Positions 54,873 through 64,000 of a DNA stretch of 64,000 nucleotides are shown one piece after another. Made by a program: the position numbers and the translations under genes. The DNA lies in NCBI GenBank assembly GCA_019925105.1, contig JAHGAU010000012.1, forward strand, positions 1,116,001 to 1,180,000, given 5' to 3'. The DNA is from Niebla homalea (Eukaryota > Ascomycota > Lecanoromycetes > Lecanorales > Ramalinaceae). Numbering within the stretch: the first letter of the stretch is position 1; each line of letters starts with the position of its first letter. A model generated the notes under the pieces. The model was not told where the DNA came from and searched no databases. It saw only the letters and a list, made by a program, of their open reading frames with translations.

Positions 54873-56163
54873 GGCAAGTCAGGCCTTCGCACGCACGCAA
54901 GAGCGCAGACTCCTTGCTCACTTGGCCCGAACGCGGCATCTCAGCCTGATCTCATCAATGGTGATCACTGCGGCGTGGTAACGGAATGGACCAGGCTTCT
55001 TTCCCGAAGGGCGTGCACGTGGATGCGTTTGTGTTCAGGATACAGCGTAATTATAGATCTCATCATGGTCTGCATAGCGGGTTGGGCATGGTCGGTAGCG
55101 GCGGTGTTGGTGGTTGGGAATGCATGTGAGAAGTTGAAGAGAATAAACCGTGTTGTTTGTGTCGGAACTATGGTCATTAGTGAAGCTGGGAAATGAAGAG
55201 CGGAATACGCCTGTTGAGGAGGGGCTTGCACAGCATCCTTGTTCTCCCTTCAAGATGAACGATTGTCTGAAAAAAGGTGTCTCACTTGGGCGAGAAGAAA
55301 AGCAGAGTTGTTTGCAGGGGCGATCAAGAACTTGCAGGCTTCGCTCGGACAGCCCGGAATGATAGAGACATTCTGTCATTGGTGACACTATGAAGAGAGG
55401 AATCCGTACAAAAGATTCAACCACAACTGTCATTCAAGCTGTACCGTGAATTCCCACATGAGTGAAGATGCTGGTGGTACCTCAACATTCTCCTGGGCAT
55501 TTGCCGCGCTGATGTCAGGGCCTGCGAATCTAGTCAGCCCTTGTCTGCACGAACTTGCCCTGGTAGACAATGCTTACGAGTACAGGATCCAGTAGTTTTG
55601 AAGTACATTTGCCATCCTTCATACCCACACGTGTTCCCAACTTTGATTGATTCCATTCCAGCGACGCTGGCGAGGCTGCGGGTCTCTCAAGTGCCACCCA
55701 GCACGAGCTGCACGACATTACCAAACCGATCATGGTTGCGACTAGATGAAGTAGCTCGTAGGTATAAAGTTCACTAAGTGATTGTCCATCAGCTGTGACC
55801 TTCTCCTACTCGCCTTCGATTTGCAGCGTCGCACGCCAAACGCAGTATACCCTTCCCAACCTTTGCGAATCAATAGCGATAGCTCGACCCAGCTTGACCG
55901 GTGACCCTCCCGCGTTCAATTTCATGTGTCACATTGGTTGCGAATGATGAGTGCTGGGCATTTCGATGGAAGAGAAACGGCTGGTCGCACACCAAACGCG
56001 ATCATCACATCTTTACTGTCAGGTGACGAAGTACCCCATCATGTCCATCGTCTCTCTGGTATTCGGATCAGGGCTAAGCGACGACAATGGCAAGCTACTA
56101 GCATTCGCCAACTGAAAAGCCGCATTGAGCTGTAGTAGCAGGCAGGCAGCCTGCTGAGGTCAT
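54873..56163. other. Convergent intergenic region, 1.3 kb
   Basis: Lies between the stops of the Nrp1-like and RA-PH genes. Short frames on both strands (for example 55541-55777 plus, 55035-55433 minus) lack recognisable features. No gene supported. Confidence 0.4.
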
Positions 56164-58296
56164 TCATTTGGCTTCCCCAACAGCGATGTCAATTTCGTTC
56201 CTTTTCTCTCTCGCAATGACGGGGACAGGTTTGATACCTTGGTACTGCTGTACACTCGCCAAAAGGCTGCCTGGTGCATATTGAGGCCCTTCTTCTAGGC
56301 TGATCATTCGGCCGTGAACATGATAATCTCGGTCTCTTGCCCCTGTACCTTGTCCTAATTGGCCTCGGCTTCTTTCAATATTGGCCAATAGACCTGTACT
56401 GAAAATCTTTTTTCCGTCGCTCTCAGAATTCGAACTTTTCCAAGCACTCAAAGACGCCTTCTGATGGCTCTCTCGGTTTGCGTCACGGAATGGATGTGGA
56501 CGCTGGTTGGCCTCCCGTTGCTCCAGCGATTGGAGGTCAAGTGGTAAGCGTAGCCCTTGATGGTGGCTTGTGGCTGCTTTGATCAAACCATGAGCGGGGG
56601 CCGACTCTGATACAAGCCTCCTTCCTTGCTGATTCTCGGGCGCTTCTTGATGGTCAGACAGTCGATCAATAAGCGGTTCTAGCCTCGTGATTAGCTGCGT
56701 CGTTGCCTGCGTCAAGCGATTTCCGTTCGCTGCACGCCCCAGTGAAACTTGATCCTGCTGCACCACATGGGGATTCTCACGCTCTCGTTGCGCTGCCTTG
56801 CGTTGAGTATACGCTTGGCCAAGCAAGCCAGTTGCAGCAAAGGGTTCCGCACTAGTTTGACGCAGCGGCGGTGCCTTGCAGCTTGTCGATGGATAGGTTT
56901 TTGGGTCAGTGGCAGCAGCGGTCACGAGGTCATGAGAGCGACAGTGAGGCGCCCAGTCCCCGCCAGTAGGAATCGGAGACGCCCAAGCTAGCTCATCCTG
57001 ATGGTGATCTACTCGAGCTCGACATTCCCCAGGTTCCGCGAGCCCCTGGGTTTGCCTGACTTGCCTGGCGATTGGTTGTGTCTGTTCAGGGATGCATCGA
57101 TTAGCTCGTGTGGAGGATGAATTGAGTGAGCTATTCTCGGCTCTCTGACCCATAACGTGCACAAGATACCAGCTACGCCAGATCTGGACACTGGAGTAGA
57201 AGTGGGTCGCCAATGTCTTGTCATTTGTGGAGAAAAGATGGACGAAATTTTGGGTACTCAAGAAGATGCTTGATTTCTGCTGGCTTTTGATTGCGAAGCA
57301 GAACTTGTTGGGGGGGCGTATGTATTTGGACAGGCGTGTCTTCGTTGGCATATAGATATCAAAGTCGGACAAATGGCAGATGTTAGTCGAAACCCCATGC
57401 TTTGCAACCGAGATCTGTCCATCGGCTCGAAGATTGATCCATTTCTTGTCCCACTGCCCAGGTCTCTGAGAGTGGTACATCTGCACCGAAGCATCCTCGG
57501 GTGGCTGTTTCGGTACGCCTGCAAGATTCAAGTTGACATCTATGCTCTCGAAGAACGACGGCACGAGGACCAACGTGTTCTGGGCGTCGGAGTCCCACGA
57601 ATTGAGCAGGTCGCGGACGTGCTCGTACTTTCTTAGAGGCCGCTCCAGACCCAATGGGGTGTAAGATTCCAGCAAGACATGGTCGCCAGGGCCAATGTCC
57701 TGAGACAGTTGTACTTTGGCAGCACAGACAATGTCGTAGGGTGTTGTTGCGGGAGAGATGGGTATGGAGATGAGAGACTGAGCATGTCTGACTGACACGC
57801 GTCGCTCTCCTGCGTTGACGGCTGAAATAGGAGCGTCAAAAGTTGGCCTGGCAGGTATGACTTCAAGTGGACGATCTTCTGCAGCAGCTTTTGCATCCTT
57901 TGTCTTATCACCCTCCCTAGAGGTCTGGCTGGCTTGGGAGCTCTTGGTAGACCGTGCGATGGAGGGTTTCTGCGTCTTGAGTAGATCAGGCACGTCTACA
58001 CTTCTGGGACCAACAAGCTCCCTTGGTTGCGTCCGCTCGCCTCGGCTTGTGCGCTGTTTACTCACTTCGGCATTTCCAAGTTGAGGCTGAGGCTCGCAGT
58101 CACTGTTCGGCATCTTGCCCCGGTGGCCCTTGTACCTAGATCGGCTCCTTTCAAGGGCGCCTGTGCCGGACGCTGAAGCGAAAGTCATCTGCTTCTCCAC
58201 CATTGTCCTCGTGAGCACAAGCCAGACCAGTGTGATAGAGGTCAAAAACTTCGGCTTTCTCTTCGCCTTTGGCGGCGCCTTTTCACTGGGATGCAA
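56164..58296 (-). CDS. Ras-association (RA) plus PH domain adaptor protein
   Basis: Single 710-aa ORF. Residues ~180-260 look like an RA/ubiquitin-fold domain: LISIPISPATTPYDIVCAAK, LLESYTPLGLERPLRKYEHV and LVLVPSFFESIDVNL. A PH domain follows: VQMYHSQRPGQWDKKWINLR, GQISVAKHGVSTNICHLSDF, NKFCFAIKSQQKSSIFLS and the C-terminal helix ATHFYSSVQIWRSWYLVHV. This RA-PH tandem is the core of animal Grb7/MRL adaptors, and fungi have proteins of the same layout. The long C-terminal region is polar and ends in conserved-looking segments GSLLASVQQYQGIKPVPVI and REKRNEIDIAVGE. It probably links a small GTPase to membrane lipids. The true start is uncertain; Met at residue 32 or 37, or a short 5' intron, are alternatives. 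Confidence 0.78.
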   Translation of the reverse strand: MHPSEKAPPKAKRKPKFLTSITLVWLVLTRTMVEKQMTFASASGTGALERSRSRYKGHRGKMPNSDCEPQPQLGNAEVSKQRTSRGERTQPRELVGPRSVDVPDLLKTQKPSIARSTKSSQASQTSREGDKTKDAKAAAEDRPLEVIPARPTFDAPISAVNAGERRVSVRHAQSLISIPISPATTPYDIVCAAKVQLSQDIGPGDHVLLESYTPLGLERPLRKYEHVRDLLNSWDSDAQNTLVLVPSFFESIDVNLNLAGVPKQPPEDASVQMYHSQRPGQWDKKWINLRADGQISVAKHGVSTNICHLSDFDIYMPTKTRLSKYIRPPNKFCFAIKSQQKSSIFLSTQNFVHLFSTNDKTLATHFYSSVQIWRSWYLVHVMGQRAENSSLNSSSTRANRCIPEQTQPIARQVRQTQGLAEPGECRARVDHHQDELAWASPIPTGGDWAPHCRSHDLVTAAATDPKTYPSTSCKAPPLRQTSAEPFAATGLLGQAYTQRKAAQRERENPHVVQQDQVSLGRAANGNRLTQATTQLITRLEPLIDRLSDHQEAPENQQGRRLVSESAPAHGLIKAATSHHQGLRLPLDLQSLEQREANQRPHPFRDANRESHQKASLSAWKSSNSESDGKKIFSTGLLANIERSRGQLGQGTGARDRDYHVHGRMISLEEGPQYAPGSLLASVQQYQGIKPVPVIAREKRNEIDIAVGEAK

Positions 58297-58676
58297 AGGG
58301 CATACTGCGAAGGCATTGAACGTGGTTGATGCACCTTGGTTCTATGATGGTGAATCGGGAGCTCCGCGCCTCATTTGGGTTGTGCAAGGGCCGGGGCCAG
58401 GAAGGGCTTGGAAGGGGCAACATTCCTCAGCGCATCTCGCAAGCGAAGCATCTACGTCAGACTAAGCAATTAAATATGATAATACCTTACGTAGAGCGCT
58501 CTACTCGACTAGCCACTCAAGCCACTCAATCGCACTACTACTCTCCCAAAAATCTGTGCCCACCTTCACTGACTCAAGTGGTACTTCATTTGCGATAGGC
58601 ACGAGCCTCTCTCCTCCTAGAATCGTGTTAGTTCCCTCGCGCGCTTCATACATTGCCTAAGGATACACCGTGCCAC
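58297..58676. other. Intergenic region between RA-PH and MAT2-beta-like genes
   Basis: 380 bp on a shared strand, containing the leader of one gene and the 3' end of the other. Nothing else seen. Confidence 0.4.
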
Positions 58677-59721
58677 TTACCACCATGCTTTGAAGTCTTG
58701 GGTGTGCACTTTGATACCGAGATCTTTGAGCGCTTGTGTAGACAGATGAGTATCAAACGGTCTCTGGACACTTGCCTTGGGATCCGGTCCCGCGGATTGT
58801 GCCTCGATACCAATTAAAGGCAGGCCCAGGACGTCCGCAAATAGCTGGCACATCCCATACTTTGTCCATCTGTCTTCGGATGAAAATTGTAGAATGCTCG
58901 GTAGCGAGACTGCGTTGCCTTTGTCCAAGTACTTGATCGCGACGTCCATGCAGACGCGTGCAACATCCTCCGTGTTCGTAGGGTATCTCTGAGCCCAGTT
59001 GTCCATTCTGATGCTTTTGGCTTCTTGTGCCTCCCAGACTACCCTCATTAGAACATTTACCGCACTCTCCTCTGGTTTCTCAGCTTCCCCATACAATACC
59101 GGCACCCGGAGGACAACGCCGAGACCATTGGTCGCTGTAGCTGTGATTACTGCCTTCTCCCCATCCAATTTGGTTTGTCCATATAGATTTGTAGGCTCGG
59201 GTTCGGCGTCGGCCGCGTACGGAGCCTCGCCAGGCCTGCCAGGGAAGACATAGTCGGTGGAGATGTATATGAGAAAGATTCCTCGTTTTGATGTTTCTTG
59301 GACCAGACGCTCCGTCGCCTCCACGTTGAGTTGGCGTGCCCCCGTAGGATCTTGGTCGCACTTATCAGGGAAGCGATTCGCAGCGCCTTACCTGGTTTAG
59401 TCCTTCGCTCTGGGGCGGATCACGCTGGCTCGCAGGACTCACAATGGATCAGGGCATCCGGTCTGTTCGCTCCGTGCGGTTTAGCCCATACTCATCATAC
59501 ACATGATGTGGGGAGCAGTCCGAACGGACATGCAAACCCTACCTTACATCACTGAAGAGCGCTCCGATGGAGGCTTGATCAGACAGGTCGACCTTGAGGC
59601 TTGAAGATGTAGCACGAGAAAAGCCGATTCCCACAGTATGCCAGCCAGCTCTTCCAAATATCTGAAGCACCTGACGACCTAGAAAGCCTGTCGCGCCCGT
59701 TATGATTACAGATTTAGCCAT
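58677..59721 (-). CDS. Methionine adenosyltransferase 2 beta-like / dTDP-4-dehydrorhamnose reductase-type protein
   Basis: Three exons (59721-59543, 59462-59443, 59386-58677) give 302 aa; the middle exon is only 20 nt and supplies PDALIH. The Rossmann motif is VIITGATGFLGRQVLQIFG. IHCAANRFPDKC, FLIYISTDYVFPG and the extended-SDR motif NLYGQTKLDGEKAV (Tyr-x3-Lys) follow, then VLRVPVLYGEAE. This is the RmlD/MAT2B group. In animals MAT2-beta binds and regulates S-adenosylmethionine synthetase; in fungi the role is not established, and the intact Tyr-Lys pair leaves reductase activity possible. The start MAKSVIITG was chosen over an upstream in-frame Met because it fits the Rossmann N-terminus. 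Confidence 0.9.
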
Positions 59722-60259
59722 TGATAATGGAAAGGGCGATCGTAGAGGTGCGCCGATACCTTTGTCCTCTGTACCACGCATGTCACTATTGTGCTTGATC
59801 GATAGCACCCGAACAAAGAAATTCCAAACTCGCCCTTCAGGACCTCGAGATCACCAGACAATACTCGGGAGAAGTCTGCTCTTCTTCAAAAGGCCCCATA
59901 AAGGATGCTCTTCGATGAAAAGAATGCTCAGCGTGGCTACTGAGTGCTTGATTGCCAAAAATTCCCAGACGATCCGAAGACCGTAAGGAGCGGTCATAGT
60001 TGTAGTTTTCAACTAGCAAAAACGCGATCTCGGACGAATCCTCACTGATACGCGTATGCCCTAGCACTGAGATGGTGCGCAAACAGCGGGAGGTGGGTGC
60101 TCTCAGGAATATATAGGATCTCCCAGTGCCGGGTAACTTGGGTGATCTCAAACACATGCTTCATTAGCGAGCTTGGCGCTCAATCCCAGACGTTGATTCA
60201 CATACTAGGTACTACTGGTGCTAGATTCATACCCCTGAAAGCGCTCTATGTAATTGGGT
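59722..60259. other. Intergenic region between condensin subunit 3 and MAT2-beta-like genes
   Basis: 538 bp; no gene supported. Confidence 0.4.
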
Positions 60260-63200
60260 TCACGGTTCACAAGTCATCTCTCCATCGTCGTGCATCTGAC
60301 TCCCAAGGACAGAATCCTGTCCGTATGCCGACGTGCTGTCATGGGTGACAGCTTCCTTCTTGTCACTACCATCTACTGCTGAAGCTGCATCACTCAATTG
60401 ACCCTCATCGGTAATGCCCATTTCCTCTCCACTTGGCCTTGGCTCAGGTTCAGTAAGAGGCGCAGGGTCCGTTGTCTGCCTTCTAGCTTCCCCAAGAGCC
60501 TTGCCCAATGTAACGTGAAGCTTGTGAATGGATGTTCGTGATGCGGCGTCCGCCGCAATATTACCGTCGATAGCTTCAATGACAAGGTTGTTGACAGACT
60601 CCATCTTATCGAGCCTTGAGTTACCATTTACCAAGAGCTTTCCCAGCATGCTCATCTGCGCTTTACGTTCTTCTTCTTTGGATCTTATCAGCTCGACTGA
60701 GGCGGTCACAGCAAGGGGGCTGAGCTTACTTGAGCATCCGTGATGCAGCGCCCGTTCCAGTACCCGCTCTGCCAGTGTAAGATGGATATCGCCATTCACT
60801 GCGTGACTCTGTCTTCTGCCAACTTCATCCCAACCTATGGCAATCTCATCCTGGATTACAAGTTTCCTCGCATCAGTCCAATCGGTCAACATGTTGCCAA
60901 CAACACCAATTCCCACCATCTCTACCCCTTCTTCAAGTTCTTGGCTGTGTCCCACAGCTGCATGCATCACATCACCCGCAATGTTCGCCATAAGCTCCAT
61001 ATTTTCCCTTCTGCTGTGGCAGTAGACCGGTAAGGAGTAGCTCAAGGTTTGCATGACGCCTGCGTTCTCCTTTGTCGCGGGGTCGAAATACAGGTTGACA
61101 ATCTGCGTTAAGAGATCCTCGTCCTGGATGACTGACGTCAACATAAGTTTACACAGAGCTGTTGTTGTCGCTGATTGCACCTCAGGGGCCTGCCATGCTT
61201 TGATACCTAGCGCAAAAGTTTTCAATATCATCTTTCTTACTTCCGCGACTGCATCCTGCGACTGCATCAGTGAAGGGTGTGTTTCCAAGATGTCAGCCAG
61301 AACTTGGACCGCAGTGAGCTGGAGGGCCTCCTGGCCTTTATGGAAGCAATGGATGAAGAGCGTAAGGTTCTCGTCTGCAAGATTCTATTGTCGCCCCGTT
61401 AGCACACAAGCGCCTCTGCAGCCCACTTCCACACCTACTCTGTCCAGAAGGCAGCAAAGGCCCAAGCAGATGAGGCCCCTCTCCCTGATTGGTGCTTCAT
61501 GGCTTCTTACTGCCGGCACCACCAGATTGTTGAGCATGGTCACGAGTTGTACGTTTGACTGCAAGACACCCTCCACATTCTGAAGCATACACTGCGCTAT
61601 GTGCAGACACTTCACGTTGATCATTATTTCTTGAACCGCCTTATTTTCGTCCAGCTCCTCGACCGCAACAGCTCCTGCTCCTTGAGATTGCCACTGCTTC
61701 GTAGGCGTACTATTGCTGAGCTCGGACCGAGCGGAGTGAAAGCTTTCATCTCCCTCCTTATCAAGGCGTGGGTTTTCTGGTGCTATAGCATCGTGAACTT
61801 CAGCCATGGCCTCGAGTATAACCCCACAGAAGTCCCTTTCACCACTTAGCTCGTCCCCACAAATGATTCGAAGTACCTCGATCGCGAGTTTAGTAATCTC
61901 ATCCGGCAACACTGCAGACGCTACCAAGTCTCTTAAGTGGTGGAACATTGCACGGCGGCCAACTTCGTCGCTGTAATCCGCAGTCTTTGCCATGTACAAC
62001 AATTGCTCGACGACGAATTCCTTCTCAACAGTATCTTCTTCCGCTATGTTCTCAGTTTGATTGCCATGGTTCTCCAGTTGCTTGAGCAAATCGTTGGCAT
62101 GATGCATCAGATAAAAGGCAAGCTTCGTCAGTTCTGGCAACTTCTCTTGGACCATGTTGTTCGTTTTCCCTTTGTCGAAGTCATTCAAAGTGCGTGCCAG
62201 ATAGACGCTTTCCGGTGTCAGGCTTTGCCAGAAGACGTCTCCAAAACTGATCTCATTTACATAGTCAGGTCTTGCCTTCCAAAATTCGCCCATGGCTTCA
62301 CTAGCAATGCCACTTTCGATACCCGAGTTGACAATGTCAATGCGCTCCAGTAATTCAAGCAGTCCATCTATGTCTGGCGAGGCTGTCTCCACGGCGCTCT
62401 CGCCACTCTCGTGTCTTGGGGCCCTGACACAATCGTGGATCCACCTCTCCGAGAACAGGCGAGCAGTGGCTTTTTGAACGCTCTCATCCCGGTCGCGCAG
62501 TCCCCAGCGGAGGAGTTTCTCCCTCATGGAGAGAGAGAGATGCCTGAAGTCCCCAAGGTTCGGGAGTAGTCGTGAGTAGAGAACTCTGCGGGTCGCTCCA
62601 TCGGTATCTCTTGCCCTCTCAAGTAGATGGGGCAAAGTTTCCGGAGTCAGAGGCAGATTGAGCAACAAAGCTCGGCGGACGTCAGCACTGGGGTCGTTTC
62701 GGAGACTGTGCAGTAATGTTGGTGTAAGACCCTCGGCACTGCTCAGTTCATTGCTCGTGATATCTTCGTTCTCTCCGTCCTGCCCAGCTAGCCGCCCTAG
62801 CGCGAGAGCAGCTTGCACTCGCACCATAGATTCTCTGTCTTTCAGTCTCTTCAGCAGGGCGGCCTCCAGGAGGAGATAAGTTTCATCCTCGATTGAGTCC
62901 AAAGAGTTGATGATTTGCGTAACTAGTTGCGTTGCTCGATAGCGCACCGTCTTCTCTTTAGAAGTGGTAAATTGCAGCAGCAAAGACAGCAGCTGAGCAA
63001 TCAGGCGCGAGGTTGGAGTCTCCTGATGCTGTGCTATATCGCAGTCTTCTTCAGTTATCAGCGCCGCATCTGTATCTCGTCAGTACTCCACGGAAGTGCT
63101 GAGCTAGTTCGAGGTATCCGCCTACCTTTATCACTTGCGCATGTCAAGAAACTAGCGACATATTTCACGAGCCTGTCGCCTACTATCTCAGCCTTCTTAA

Positions 63201-63540
63201 CAGACATAAGCCTGAGCACGCATCTCGAAAACTCGAAATTGAAGTCTTCTTCATCAAAGTCACCCTGTAGGGGCTTTGACTTGTTTCCCGCAGCAGTCTC
63301 GTAGACACAAGCTTCCTGTATTTTCCTCAATCCGACCACCAGTTTTCTATGACCAGCGATGGCCTTCTGAGCATCGTTGAACAGAGTGGATACAAGCTGG
63401 CGCAATTGTTTGGGCGCACCTTCTTCGGAGACGACCATTTGAACGGGGATAGAACGATGAATGTTATGGGCCGTTTCAGTGGAGTGTTTTTTCGAAGTAT
63501 GAGAAGTGACACCACCGCGATTTGATGCTCTACCAGGCAT
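60260..63540 (-). CDS. Condensin complex subunit 3 (Ycg1/Cnd3/CAP-G)
   Basis: Three exons (63540-63126, 63075-61439, 61384-60260) give 1058 aa, the family's usual length. The protein is built of HEAT-type repeats: TVRYRATQLVTQIINSLDSI, ESMVRVQAALALGRLAGQD and PSADVRRALLLNLPLTPETL, with the RDTDGATRRVLYSRLLP segment typical of CAP-G. A C-terminal HEAT block includes IRERGLICLGLCCLLDR joined to NLADENLTLFIHCFHKGQEA, then LQLTAVQVLADILETHPSLM. CAP-G is a HAWK subunit of condensin; together with Brn1 it clamps DNA during mitotic chromosome compaction. It ends in an acidic, Ser-rich tail. The gene is divergent from the cysteine synthase gene, 255 bp away. Confidence 0.95.
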
Positions 63541-63795
63541 TTTCGAAAGTCTCGAGCTATGTCTCAGCTTCCATAAAACAAAGGAGACGCAAGACTTGAA
63601 AGTTAAGGAAGGGGAAGAAAGGTAAACTCCCGAGGTCTGTAGAGTAAACAAAAAAAGATGCCAAGACAATGCCTTTCCTCACGTCATTGGAGCCAAGCTT
63701 TTTTGTCTATCAACGTTGTGGCGCAGAGTCTCCATCTTGTCAGTGACTCTATTCAAACGTCATTCGGATCTCGAGCTGACCTATATGCTACGAGG
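63541..63795. other. Short divergent promoter, condensin / cysteine synthase
   Basis: 255 bp separate the two start codons; an upstream ATG at 63658 on the plus strand would shorten this to 117 bp. No motif assigned. Confidence 0.4.
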
Positions 63796-64000
63796 ATGAT
63801 CCGGCACGGCATCCGACGCATGTACACGATGGCTACCCGCAGCGTCGAAGCTGCCCCAAAAATCGACCTAGACAATCAATACAGAGTCCAGTTAGGCAAG
63901 GCTCAAGGCTTTGTCAATGGCTTGGTTGGAGGTACTGTCTATGCTTCCTCCTTCCTCGTTCCTCCTTCAGGCTGCTGATCGGAATAGCTATTGGGAACAC
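63796..64000 (+). CDS. Cysteine synthase, PLP-dependent (5' partial)
   Basis: Exon 1 (63796-63931) encodes MIRHGIRRMYTMATRSVEAAPKI as consecutive parts of a basic, Ser/Thr-containing leader, then LDNQYRVQLGKAQGFVNGLV. A GT-AG intron (63932-63987) joins to CTATTGGGAACAC at the window end, restoring G-A-I-G-N-T. The GAIGNTPL start is diagnostic of cysteine synthase/O-acetylserine sulfhydrylase enzymes, where it precedes the PLP-lysine region. The leader suggests a mitochondrial form, as in the fungal CysB/Cys12 group. The rest lies outside the window. An in-frame ATG at 63658 gives a longer leader and cannot be excluded. Confidence 0.8.

Noticed and set aside
55035..55777. Overlapping ORFs of 78-132 codons on both strands in the Nrp1/RA-PH gap
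   Set aside because: Overlapping frames on opposite strands, no conserved-looking sequence, no plausible splice partners.
1..64000. CRISPR array, operon or bacterial mobile element
   Set aside because: Spliceosomal introns throughout, eukaryotic gene families, and no regularly spaced repeats with unique spacers.
1..64000. Secondary-metabolite gene cluster or novel multi-gene system
   Set aside because: No polyketide or peptide synthase or transporter-oxidase grouping. The epoxide hydrolase, NmrA-like protein and truncated zinc-cluster factor are scattered among housekeeping genes.

Overview
The window is nuclear DNA of a filamentous ascomycete (Pezizomycotina). Genes are dense on both strands, introns are short (about 40-180 nt, mostly GT-AG), and the families are typical of moulds: an Sfl1-type HSF factor, a SepL/Sid1 kinase, NmrA, a KRE2/MNT1 mannosyltransferase, a fungal LCCL membrane protein, and DUF3292 and DUF4048 proteins. 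I cannot name a genus; the gene set fits Eurotiomycetes or a nearby class. Exon-intron models were built by hand, and exon lengths were checked to keep frame.

Layout. 0-11.5 kb: 3' part of an HSF-type factor (-), mitochondrial oxidoreductase-like protein (+), DPM3 (-), an armadillo SmgGDS/Bem4-like protein (+), a Vip1-type RRM protein with a metallothionein-like Cys cluster (+), a microsomal-type epoxide hydrolase (-) and a 74-aa conserved small protein (+). 11.5-22 kb: a small Cys-rich membrane protein (-), the germinal-centre kinase SepL/Sid1 (+), a DUF4048 protein (+), and a Zn2Cys6 factor whose ORF stops just after the zinc cluster, followed by about 1.7 kb that looks like its decayed C-terminal half. 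22-34.6 kb: glycogen synthase (-), LCCL membrane protein (-), aromatic aminotransferase (+), NmrA-like protein with a GC-AG intron (-), cytosolic-type L-asparaginase with ankyrin repeats (-). 34.9-36.0 kb: an approximately 1.05-kb element with terminal inverted repeats and TA at both ends, carrying an inner 32-bp perfect inverted repeat and a CCCTCA hexamer array. 36-46.6 kb: an unrecognised 332-aa protein (-), a gene-poor stretch, ELO elongase (-), COX6/COX5A (+), GT15 mannosyltransferase (-), sulfite-oxidase-type molybdoenzyme (+). 47-64 kb: DUF3292 protein (+), F-box/LRR protein (-), Nrp1-like RRM/RanBP2 protein with an inactive-looking exonuclease domain (+), RA-PH adaptor (-), MAT2-beta-like reductase with a 20-nt microexon (-), condensin subunit 3 (-), and the 5' end of a cysteine synthase (+).

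This is mostly a housekeeping region and not a gene cluster: neighbours do not form one pathway. Three genes touch sulfur metabolism (sulfite oxidase, MAT2-beta-like, cysteine synthase) and three touch the secretory pathway or cell surface (DPM3, GT15, LCCL), but they are scattered. I found no convincing new multi-gene system. The items most worth a second look are the Vip1-metallothionein fusion, the truncated zinc-cluster factor with its decayed tail, and the inverted-repeat element.
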